Source: Streptomyces zaomyceticus
GTDB taxonomy: Bacteria; Actinomycetota; Actinomycetes; Streptomycetales; Streptomycetaceae
Assembly: GCF_014656215.1 (NCBI RefSeq)
Contig: NZ_BNBZ01000002.1
Location: 434,001-498,000 of the forward strand
Direction: 5' to 3'
Length of the DNA stretch: 64,000 nucleotides
The translations under genes were made by a program, and so were the position numbers. A model generated the notes under the pieces. That model was not told the origin of the DNA. It saw only the letters and a list, made by a program, of their open reading frames with translations, and did no database searches. This document shows positions 1 through 7,870 of the stretch, piece after piece; position 1 is the first letter of the stretch, and every line of letters begins with the position of its first letter.

Positions 1-174
1 GGTGTGGCCGGATCCGGCGAGCGTCCCGTGCTCCGGCCCCGGAATCTCGACCTCGACTCCGGCCGTGGGGGGTGCCGTCGGGTCCGCGGCGGCGCTGCCG
101 GGTGCGGCGGCGAGTACGGCCATGAGGGCGACGGTCACTCCGACCGTCATGGCCCCTCGTCGTGCTGAACGCAT
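1..174 (-). CDS. Secreted protein, N-terminal part only (cut by window edge)
   Basis: The minus strand is open from an ATG at 174 to the window edge, giving 58 codons. The product begins MRSARRGAMTVGVTVALM and continues through an alanine-rich hydrophobic stretch to a likely signal-peptidase site near AAADP, so it is a Sec-exported protein. The mature part starts with a Pro/Thr-rich segment. AAGGGG lies just upstream as a ribosome site. The gene is divergent from the HTH-TPR regulator at 313. Too little is visible to name the function. Confidence 0.6.
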   Translation of the reverse strand, partial: MRSARRGAMTVGVTVALMAVLAAAPGSAAADPTAPPTAGVEVEIPGPEHGTLAGSGHT

Positions 175-312
175 GAAATCAGCCCCTTGTCAGGCGAGTT
201 AAGTGCATCGGTAAATGCACTGAACGAGTCGCTTAAGCTAGGGGGAACGCGAGGGTGTGCGCAATGCCTACTGCTTCTGGATACTGGGCAGTTCACGAAC
301 CAGGGGGTTCCC

Positions 313-1653
313 ATGGACGATCCGGCCACGATCGGCCACCGGGTGCAGCGGCTGCGTGCCCAACGCGGTATGACGCAACGGCAGTTGGCCGAGCCTTCGT
401 ACACCCCCGCGTATGTGTCGACGCTGGAGTCGGGCAAGGTCAGGCCCTCGGAGACCGCGCTGCGCTTCCTCGCGGAGCGGCTCGGCACGTCGTACGAGGA
501 GCTTGCCACCGGTCGGCCCGCGCACCTCGCCACGGAGCTGCGGCTCGCTCTCGTCGACGCGCGCCGGCAACTGGCCACCGGGACCGCGGAGGAGGCCGCC
601 GCGCACTACCGGCGCCTGCTCGCCGACGCGGAGCACCTCGGCCTCACGCCCGAGCAGGCCGAGGCACTGCTCGGGCTCGGTGACTGCGCCCTGGAGACCG
701 GTGAACTCGTCGACGCGGGCCACCACTTCCAGGCCGCCGAGCGGCTCCTCGCCGAGGAGCCGCTGCCCCGCCGCGTACGCGCGATCCGGGGCCGGGCCGT
801 CGCGCACCTCCTGGCCGGCGAGCTGCGGTACGCCTGCTACCTCCTCGAGTCCACCATCGACGAGCTCGGCGCGAACGGCCTGGCCGACCCCGAGGCGCTG
901 GTCATCCTGTACGCCGCCGTGATCGGCCCGTACATGGACATGGGCGCCCACGCCCGTGCCGCGCACGCCGCCGAGCTCGCCCTGGCGCTGGCTCCGCAGG
1001 TCGACGACCCGGCGCTGGTCGCGGGCATGCACCGGCAGGTGGCGCGGACGTTCCTCGCCGAGGGACGCACGGCCGACGCGGACGCCTCACTGGCCAAGGC
1101 GCAGGCGATCTACCAGCAGCTCAGCCTCCGTACCGACCTCGCGCACTGCCACTGGATGCGCGGCTACGTCCAGGCCCAGAACGGAGAACTGGCCTCGGCC
1201 GAAAGGGAGTTGCGTGCGGCCCGGGACATGCTGAACGTCAGACGCGCGGCGTTGTTCACGGCGCACGTGGAGGTGGAACTGGCCGATGTCCTCCGGCGGC
1301 TCGGACGGCACGACGAGGCGTCGGATCTGCTCTCCGCGTTCCTTGAACCGGGCGACCGGCACGGCGCCGTGCACGCGGGGGGTGCGCACAGGCTGCTCGG
1401 GCTGATCGCCGAGGAGCGGGGGGACGGCGAGACCGCCGAGGAGCACTACGTCATGGCCCTGGGGCTCCTGGAGCGCAGCGGAGCGAGCGGCGACCTCGCC
1501 GATCTGTGCCGTCTGCTGGGCGACCTTCTGCGCCGCGCCGGCCGTACCGAGGCCGCGCTGGACGCGTACCGCACGGGGCTGGGCCACCGGTCGCCCCCCG
1601 GCACGACGACACTGGGGCCGGCTCCGACGGCACTGGCGTTCCCGCGGCCCTGA
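313..1653 (+). CDS. XRE-type HTH regulator with TPR repeats
   Basis: The protein is 446 aa. Residues about 7-65 form an XRE helix-turn-helix (IGHRVQRLRAQRGMTQRQLA, then YVSTLESGKVRPSETAL). The rest is a run of alanine-rich helix pairs typical of TPRs. The frame is open from a TTG at 187, but the ATG at 313 is preceded by CAGGGGG and begins directly at the HTH, so it is chosen. Known relatives are Streptomyces regulators that sense a ligand or peptide through the TPR superhelix. The target is unknown; the divergent secreted-protein gene at 174 is a candidate. Confidence 0.85.
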   Translation: MDDPATIGHRVQRLRAQRGMTQRQLAEPSYTPAYVSTLESGKVRPSETALRFLAERLGTSYEELATGRPAHLATELRLALVDARRQLATGTAEEAAAHYRRLLADAEHLGLTPEQAEALLGLGDCALETGELVDAGHHFQAAERLLAEEPLPRRVRAIRGRAVAHLLAGELRYACYLLESTIDELGANGLADPEALVILYAAVIGPYMDMGAHARAAHAAELALALAPQVDDPALVAGMHRQVARTFLAEGRTADADASLAKAQAIYQQLSLRTDLAHCHWMRGYVQAQNGELASAERELRAARDMLNVRRAALFTAHVEVELADVLRRLGRHDEASDLLSAFLEPGDRHGAVHAGGAHRLLGLIAEERGDGETAEEHYVMALGLLERSGASGDLADLCRLLGDLLRRAGRTEAALDAYRTGLGHRSPPGTTTLGPAPTALAFPRP

Positions 1654-1759
1654 CGGCGGTTTGTATACGGGGGTTCGGCGAGGGGCTCCGGTGGGGTAGG
1701 CGGGGGAGGCGACGGGGGCGTACGGGGCCCGCGTCCGAACTCGCGAGCGGGGGAGTCCG

Positions 1760-2743
1760 ATGAAGGTGACCACCACGAAAGCCAGGGCAGCAAGGGCGAT
1801 CAGGGCGATCAGGACGTTCCGTCGTGCCTCACGGGGTCCCGGCCGTAGCGCGGTGGCGGCGGCGGCCGTCCTCGCGGCGGCGGCAGGCGTCCTGGCACCG
1901 GCTCCGGCGTGGGCGGCCCCGGTCTGCGCGGACGGGACCGGGACGGGAGAGCCGGTCCTGGTGGCCCGCATCCCCGACTGGGTCGAGTCGATCGCCGTCG
2001 ATCGGCGGGGCCGGATGTTCGCGACCGCTCTCCGTTCCGGCCGGGTCTACCGCATCGACGCCCCGGGCGTCACCCCGGTCCCGATCACCGGAGGCATCGG
2101 CGCGAACGGCGGGATCGTCGTGCGCGAGGACGGCCGGCTGCTCGTGGGCACCGGCAACGACATCCTCCACTCGCTCACGGGAGGCGTCCTCCCGGTGTCG
2201 AAGCTTCTGCTGGTGGACCCGGATTCGGGTGCGGTGAGCACGTACGCCTCGGGGCTCGGCGGCATCGACGGCGTCGCTCTCGCGCCCGACGGCACGGTGT
2301 ACACGACCACGCTGGGCGCCGGGACCATCGGTCGCGTCACGCCCGACCGCCGGGTCGACCACGACTGGGCGCGCGTGGCGCAGCCCAACGGGATCGCCGT
2401 CTCACCGGACGGGAGCCAGGTGTACGTCGTCCAGACCACCGTCGCGCCGGGTCTCTACCGCATCCCCGTGGCCGATCCGGGACACCCGCAGCGCTGGATC
2501 TCCACGGAGGGGACCGACGTCCTCGCCCTCCCCGACGGCCTCACCCTCGACGCCCGTGGCCGGCCTCTGATCGCCACGCACACGGCGGGCCAGGTCTGGC
2601 GGGCCGAGGGCGGCACCTTCTGCGCCGTCGCGTCGGGACCGCCCCTGTCCACCCAGATCACGTACGGGCAGGGCGACCGCGGCTTCTCGGCGGGCCGGCT
2701 CTACCGGGCGGGGATCGACGGGGGAATCCACGAGATCCCGTGA
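1760..2743 (+). CDS. Secreted SMP-30/gluconolactonase-like beta-propeller protein
   Basis: The protein is 327 aa. It has a long basic N-region, a hydrophobic alanine core and an AWA-AP cleavage site near residue 50, so it is exported. The mature part has repeating motifs such as GVALAPDGTVYTT, GIAVSPDGSQVYVV and GLTLDARGRPLIAT, typical of the SMP-30/gluconolactonase/NHL six-bladed propeller fold. CGGGGGAG precedes the ATG. It converges on the SpoIIE phosphatase gene with a 33-bp gap. The substrate is unknown, and sugar-lactone hydrolysis is only a family possibility. Confidence 0.78.
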   Translation: MKVTTTKARAARAIRAIRTFRRASRGPGRSAVAAAAVLAAAAGVLAPAPAWAAPVCADGTGTGEPVLVARIPDWVESIAVDRRGRMFATALRSGRVYRIDAPGVTPVPITGGIGANGGIVVREDGRLLVGTGNDILHSLTGGVLPVSKLLLVDPDSGAVSTYASGLGGIDGVALAPDGTVYTTTLGAGTIGRVTPDRRVDHDWARVAQPNGIAVSPDGSQVYVVQTTVAPGLYRIPVADPGHPQRWISTEGTDVLALPDGLTLDARGRPLIATHTAGQVWRAEGGTFCAVASGPPLSTQITYGQGDRGFSAGRLYRAGIDGGIHEIP

Positions 2744-2776
2744 GGCCGGGCGGAGCGGTGACCGGACGAGCACCCA

Positions 2777-5446
2777 TCACCCGGCGTCGTCCGGCGCGCC
2801 GGTGGGAAGCGGCTGTTCGGTCCAGATGACCTTGCCGTCCGCGGTGTAGCGCGTGCCCCAGCGGTCGGCGAACTGGGCCACCAGGAACAGACCCCGTCCG
2901 CCCTCGTCGGTGATCGCCGCGCGCCGCAGGTGCGGAGCGGTGCTGCTGCCGTCCGAGACCTCGCAGATCAGGGAGCGGTCGCGGATCAGACGTACGCGCA
3001 CGGGCTCGGCGGCGTAGCGGATGGCGTTGGTGACCAGCTCGCTGAGGATCAGTTCGGTGGTGAACGACTCCTCCTCCAGACCCCATTCGGCCATCGTGCG
3101 GGTGACGGCGGCTCGAACCCGGCCGACGGCCGACGGCTCGGACGCGACGTCCCAGGTGGCTGTACGCGTGTCGTCGAGCGCACGCGTGCGGGCGACCACC
3201 AGCGCGATGTCGTCCGAGGGCTGATCGGCCAGCATCGCGTTCAGCACCGCGTCGCAGGTCTGGTCCGGCGAGCGGCCGGGGCGAGCCAGGGTACGCCGCA
3301 GCAGTTCCAGCCCTTCGTCGATGTCGCGGGTGCGGTCCTCCACGAGGCCGTCGGTGTAGAGCACGAGGCTGCTGCCCTCGGGGAGCCGCATCTCGACGGT
3401 CTCGAAGGGGAGTCCGGAGAGCCCGAGGGGTGGGCCGCCCGGTACGGCGGCGAACGCCGCGCTGCCGTCGGGGCGCACGATGACGGGCTCGAGGTGGCCG
3501 GCCCGGGCCATCGTGCACAGCTGGGTGCCCGGGTCGTAGAGCGCGTACAGGCAGGTGGCGCCCGTGACCGGCGCGACGTCGCCGCTCTCGTCCTGGTCGA
3601 TCCGGGTGACCAGTTCGTCGAGGTGCCACAGGAGTTCGTCGGGTGCCATGTCCAGGGAGGAGAAGTTGTGGACGGCGGTACGCAGCCGGCCCATGGTGGC
3701 GGCGGCGTGCAGCCCGTGGCCCACCACGTCGCCCACGACGAGGGCGACGCGGGCGCCGGGTAGCGGGATGATGTCGAACCAGTCCCCGCCGACACCGCTG
3801 CCCGCTTGCGCGGGCAGGTAACGGTGGGCCACTTCGAGCGCGTTCTGCTCCGGCAGGGCGCGGGGGAGCAGGCTGCGCTGCAGGGTGACCGCCATGGTGT
3901 GCTCGCGCGTGAACCGGCGGGCGTTGTCGATGGTGACCGCGGCACGGGCGGCCAGTTGCTCGGCGAGCGTCACGTCGTCGCTCTCGAACGGCTCGGGCTT
4001 GCGCGACCGCCAGAACGTGACGACACCCAGGATGACGCCGCGGGCACGCAGCGGAGCCGCGATCATCGAATGGATGCCGGCCTCGACAAGTCCCCGGGCC
4101 CGTTCGGGGTCTTGGGTCTGCCAGCCGGAGAAGGCGGCCATGTCCGCCTCCAGGACCGCCTCGCCCGAGGCGTACCCGAGGCTCTGCGGGGTGGACGGGA
4201 CGAAGTGGATCAGTTTTCCCGGCGGGTACAGCGGGGTGTCGTCCCGGACCCCCCGGAACGCGATACGGCGCATCGCCGCACCGCTCTGCGACGGCTCCTC
4301 GCCCCGCAGGACGGGGTCGGCCAGGTCGACGGTGACGTAGTCGGCGAACCGGGGTACGGCGAAGTCCGCCAGCTCCTGGGAGGTCCGCTCGACGTCGAGG
4401 CTGGTGCCGATCTCCAAGCCGGCGTCGAACAGCAGCTTCAGGCGCTCCTGCGCCACAGTCGCCCGGCCGGAGACGGTCTGCAGCTCGGTGGTGTCCCGGA
4501 GCGTCGCGACAGTGCCGGACGGCCCGCCTCCGGGGTCCGTCGGCCGCTGGTTGACGGCCAGCAGCCGGTCCCCGGCCAGGTGGACCTCGTCCGTGGCCGG
4601 GCGCCCGGAAGCCAACAATCGGGCCATGTCCGGAGAGAGGTCCAGCTCATGGGCGAGTCGGCCCTCCGCGTCCGGGCGCAGACCCAGCAGCCTGCGTGCC
4701 TCGTCGTTGGCCAGCGCCAGCCGGCCGTCGCCGTCGAGGATCAGAACGCCCTCGCGCACGGCGTGCAGCACCGCGTCGTGGTGCTCGTACATGCGGGTCA
4801 TCTCGGCGGGCCCCAGCCCGTGGGTCTGGCGGCGCAGCCGTCTGCCGACCAGAGCGGTACCGAAGGTGGCGACCGCCAGCGCGGCCGCCGCGGCGCCGAG
4901 CAGCAGGGGCAGCTGATGATCGACGACTCCGCTCACGGATTCGAGCGTGACCCCGGCGGCCACCAGGGCGACCACGTCGCCCTGCGCGTCGGTCACGGGG
5001 ACCACGGCGCGGGTGGACGGGCCGAGGGTGCCGGTCACGGTCTCCCTGACGACCCCGCCTGCCACCGCGGGGCCGATCGTGCCGATGTAGTTCTTTCCGA
5101 TCTGCGCCGGATTGGGGTGGGTGATGCGGATCCCGTTCGTGGTCATCACCACGAGGAAGTCGACGCCGGACGCCTTTCGGGCCTCCTCGGCGCGTGGCTG
5201 GAGCACTGCCGTCGGGTCGGGACCGGCCAGGGCCTCCGCCATGCCCGGTGCGCTGGCGAAGGTCTCGGCCACGGCGAGGGACCGGTTGCGTGCTTCCCGT
5301 GCGCTGTCCGCCCGGGACTGCAGTACGAGAGCAACCACGGCGGCCACGACGAGGAGCACCACGATCGCCGCCTGTAGGGAGAAGACCTGGCGGGCGACGG
5401 TGCGGACGCTCAACGCGGAGCGCAGGCGGCCGACGAATCCGGCCAT
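2777..5446 (-). CDS. Membrane sensor SpoIIE-type PP2C phosphatase (Cache-PAS-GAF-PP2C-HATPase)
   Basis: The protein is 889 aa. There is a TM helix near residues 20-42, then an extracytoplasmic single-Cache-like sensor (about 45-175), then a second TM (about 180-203). A PAS domain (about 225-330), a GAF domain (about 340-510) and a SpoIIE PP2C domain follow; the PP2C domain has GGDWFDIIPLPG and VVGDVVGHGLHAAATMG metal-site motifs. An RsbW-like HATPase closes the C-terminus (NAIRYAAEP; GGRGLFLVAQFADRWG). Such proteins integrate a signal and control anti-sigma/anti-anti-sigma partners; here phosphatase and kinase-like modules are in one chain. No clear ribosome site is seen. No partner sigma gene is adjacent. 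Confidence 0.88.
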   Translation of the reverse strand: MAGFVGRLRSALSVRTVARQVFSLQAAIVVLLVVAAVVALVLQSRADSAREARNRSLAVAETFASAPGMAEALAGPDPTAVLQPRAEEARKASGVDFLVVMTTNGIRITHPNPAQIGKNYIGTIGPAVAGGVVRETVTGTLGPSTRAVVPVTDAQGDVVALVAAGVTLESVSGVVDHQLPLLLGAAAAALAVATFGTALVGRRLRRQTHGLGPAEMTRMYEHHDAVLHAVREGVLILDGDGRLALANDEARRLLGLRPDAEGRLAHELDLSPDMARLLASGRPATDEVHLAGDRLLAVNQRPTDPGGGPSGTVATLRDTTELQTVSGRATVAQERLKLLFDAGLEIGTSLDVERTSQELADFAVPRFADYVTVDLADPVLRGEEPSQSGAAMRRIAFRGVRDDTPLYPPGKLIHFVPSTPQSLGYASGEAVLEADMAAFSGWQTQDPERARGLVEAGIHSMIAAPLRARGVILGVVTFWRSRKPEPFESDDVTLAEQLAARAAVTIDNARRFTREHTMAVTLQRSLLPRALPEQNALEVAHRYLPAQAGSGVGGDWFDIIPLPGARVALVVGDVVGHGLHAAATMGRLRTAVHNFSSLDMAPDELLWHLDELVTRIDQDESGDVAPVTGATCLYALYDPGTQLCTMARAGHLEPVIVRPDGSAAFAAVPGGPPLGLSGLPFETVEMRLPEGSSLVLYTDGLVEDRTRDIDEGLELLRRTLARPGRSPDQTCDAVLNAMLADQPSDDIALVVARTRALDDTRTATWDVASEPSAVGRVRAAVTRTMAEWGLEEESFTTELILSELVTNAIRYAAEPVRVRLIRDRSLICEVSDGSSTAPHLRRAAITDEGGRGLFLVAQFADRWGTRYTADGKVIWTEQPLPTGAPDDAG

Positions 5447-5591
5447 AGTCCATGTCTAGCACCGGCCCGAACGGCGGGCGAGCGGGCGGCCCGGGCGTGG
5501 CCGGTGATTCCGGGCACCCGCGTCAGAGGCGGCAGGCCCCGGCGGACGCCTCCCGCATGCGATGCGCACCGAGGGTGGTGACACTGGTGCC

Positions 5592-5792
5592 ATGGTGCAC
5601 AAGGTGGTACTGGAAGGCGGGCCGGACGACCTCCCCGAGCGGATCGTCACGGTCGAGACCCCCGGCGAGGACGTGAAGATCCCGCACCTCGGCGGATACG
5701 AGCACTTCAGGGAGACCGAACGCCGGGACGACACCGCGGAGGGAACCCTGCGGGTGTACGAATGGTGGGAGCGCACGGAGATCCCTGGATAG
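5592..5792 (+). CDS. Small DUF5988-like protein
   Basis: The protein is 66 aa, beginning MVHKVVLEGGPDDLPERIV and ending WWERTEIPG. The sequence and length resemble the short DUF5988 proteins common in Streptomyces, which have no known function. It has no TM segment or signal peptide and is acidic at the centre. An in-frame ATG 30 bp upstream would add ten residues, but GGTGGTGACACTGGTGCC precedes this start at better spacing. It lies divergently from the SpoIIE phosphatase gene. Confidence 0.6.
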   Translation: MVHKVVLEGGPDDLPERIVTVETPGEDVKIPHLGGYEHFRETERRDDTAEGTLRVYEWWERTEIPG

Positions 5793-5992
5793 ATCCTCGC
5801 CGAAGGAGTCCTGCGGACCGGGCCGCCCGCCCCAGGTGACCCGGGAAGTCCGACGTGCACGGACGACTGGCCGTGCCACGGCTGGAACCGCTTGCGCGGT
5901 TCGTCCCGCCGAGGAAAACCCTTGGACGACGCGAGTGTCCGCGCGGAACACTGCCAACCCTGTCCAGTTCGATCCGACAAATTAGGGTTGGG

Positions 5993-7807
5993 ATGGGAAA
6001 GCCTGAATCGCGCAAGAGTTCGCCCGGCGGGGGTCCTGTGCGCCTCGCTCTTCGTTACTACGGAAAGGAGTTGCTCCGGCTCAAGGGGCTGACCGTGCCC
6101 GCGATGCTGCTTCCGGCGCTGGGCAACATCGGCATCTTCTACATCGCGCCGCTCGTGGTCGCGAAGCTCGTCGGCCGCATCGCGGGGGGCGCCGACAGCG
6201 GTATCGGCCCGATGCTGCCCTACGTCCTCGGCTTCGCCGGCGTGCTCCTGCTCGCCGAGACGCTCTGGCGGGTCGGACTGCACTGCCTGAACCGCCTCGA
6301 CGCCCTCGGCATCGAGCGCCTGTACGTGATCGGCATGGACGAGCTGTTCGCCAAGGACGCCGCCTTCTTCCACGACAACTTCGCCGGCTCGCTGACCAAG
6401 CGGGTGCTGAGCTTCGCCTCCCGCTTCGAGGAGTTCGTCGACACGCTCACCTTCTCGGTCATGGGCAAGCTGGTCCCCCTCGTGTTCGCGTCGGTGGTGC
6501 TGTGGACGTACGAACCCCTGCTCGTCGTCGGGCTCCTGGTGATGATCGCGGTGACGGCCCTGGGCGTGCGGCCCCTGATCCGTCGTCGGCAGGCGCTCGT
6601 CGACCAGCGTGAGGAGGCCATCGCCCGGGTCTCCGGCCACGTCGCCGACTCCCTGATGAACATGGACACCGTCCGGTCCTTCGCCGCCGAACACCGCGAG
6701 GCCGCCGAACACCGCTCCCGCGTCGCCGAATCGCGGCGGCTCAGCCTGCGCTCGTGGGACTACGGCAATCTGCGCATCGACACCGTGGTCGCACCGATGT
6801 CCGTACTGACCAACGCCCTCGGACTGCTGCTCGCCCTCTCGCTCGGCGCGGGAGAGCACGGCGTCGAGGCGGTCGTCGTCGCCTTCACCTACTACTCCAA
6901 CGCCACACGGATCATGTTCGAGTTCAACCAGATCTACCGCCGTCTGGAGAGCTCGATGACCGAGGCGGCGCAGTTCACCGAATTGCTGATGACCCCGCCG
7001 ACCGTACGGGATCCGGCCGTGCCGGAGCCGCTCCTCGTCAAGGGCGCCGACGTGCGCTTCGAGAAGGTGAACTTCGCCCACGCGGGTGCGAAGCCGCTCT
7101 TCGAGGACCTCGACCTGGCCGTGCCCAGCGGGGCGAAGGTCGGATTCGTCGGCAGGTCCGGCGGCGGCAAGACCACACTGACCCGGCTGCTGCTGCGGAT
7201 GACGGACATCGGCGGCGGCCGCATCATGATCGGCGGACAGGACATCAGCAGGCTGCGGCAGGCCGAACTGCGCAGCCTGATCGCCTACGTGCCGCAGGAC
7301 CCGGCGATGTTCCACCGCACCCTGCGGGAGAACATCGCGTTCGCCCGGCCGGACGCCACCGACGCCGAGATCCGCCGTGCGGCCGAGGCGGCGCATGTCA
7401 CGGAGTTCGTCCACGCGCTTCCCGACGGCTTCGACACGATGGTGGGCGAGCGCGGAGTGAAGCTCTCCGGCGGTCAGCGCCAGAGAGTCGCCCTCGCGCG
7501 GGCGATCCTGCGCGACGCGCCGATCCTGCTGCTCGACGAGGCGACCAGCGCCCTGGACTCCGAGAGCGAGGTCCTCGTCCAGGACGCGCTCTGGCGGCTC
7601 ATGGAAGGGCGGACCGCGCTGGTGGTGGCCCACCGGCTGAGCACGGTCGCCACCATGGACCAGCTCGTCGTCCTCGACCGCGGGCGGATCGCCGAGCAGG
7701 GCACCCACCACGAGCTGCTCGCCGCGGAGGGCGCGTACGCGAAGCTGTGGCAGCACCAGTCGGGCGGCTTCCTCGACGGCGACCCCGCCGGGGCCGGCCT
7801 GACGTAG
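5993..7807 (+). CDS. ABC transporter, fused permease/ATPase (half-transporter)
   Basis: The protein is 604 aa. The N-terminal half has about six membrane helices (e.g. GLTVPAMLLPALGNIGIFYIA). The C-terminal half is an ABC domain with Walker A GRSGGGKTT, signature KLSGGQRQRVALARAIL, Walker B ILLLDEATSALD and H-loop VAHRLST. This is the MsbA/multidrug/peptide exporter architecture; it acts as a dimer. No N-terminal C39 peptidase is present. The ATG at 5993 follows AGGGTTGGG. It faces the lanthipeptide synthetase gene across a shared terminator, so export of that peptide is possible but not shown. The frame is open upstream to 5855. Confidence 0.88.
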   Translation: MGKPESRKSSPGGGPVRLALRYYGKELLRLKGLTVPAMLLPALGNIGIFYIAPLVVAKLVGRIAGGADSGIGPMLPYVLGFAGVLLLAETLWRVGLHCLNRLDALGIERLYVIGMDELFAKDAAFFHDNFAGSLTKRVLSFASRFEEFVDTLTFSVMGKLVPLVFASVVLWTYEPLLVVGLLVMIAVTALGVRPLIRRRQALVDQREEAIARVSGHVADSLMNMDTVRSFAAEHREAAEHRSRVAESRRLSLRSWDYGNLRIDTVVAPMSVLTNALGLLLALSLGAGEHGVEAVVVAFTYYSNATRIMFEFNQIYRRLESSMTEAAQFTELLMTPPTVRDPAVPEPLLVKGADVRFEKVNFAHAGAKPLFEDLDLAVPSGAKVGFVGRSGGGKTTLTRLLLRMTDIGGGRIMIGGQDISRLRQAELRSLIAYVPQDPAMFHRTLRENIAFARPDATDAEIRRAAEAAHVTEFVHALPDGFDTMVGERGVKLSGGQRQRVALARAILRDAPILLLDEATSALDSESEVLVQDALWRLMEGRTALVVAHRLSTVATMDQLVVLDRGRIAEQGTHHELLAAEGAYAKLWQHQSGGFLDGDPAGAGLT

Positions 7808-7842
7808 GACCCGGCGCGGCCGCGGACGCGCCCCGGCGACGG

Positions 7843-7870
7843 CGGTGAGGGTTGCGAGCAGCCCTCACCG
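7843..7870. terminator. Bidirectional terminator between ABC exporter and lanKC
   Basis: Perfect 9-bp stem CGGTGAGGG / CCCTCACCG with a 10-nt loop, placed 35 bp after the exporter stop and overlapping the lanKC stop codon. There is no T-tract, as usual for Streptomyces. Confidence 0.65.

Noticed and set aside
5456..7756. 766-codon open frame on the minus strand
   Set aside because: Shadow of the ABC exporter and DUF5988-like genes; composition is shadow-like.
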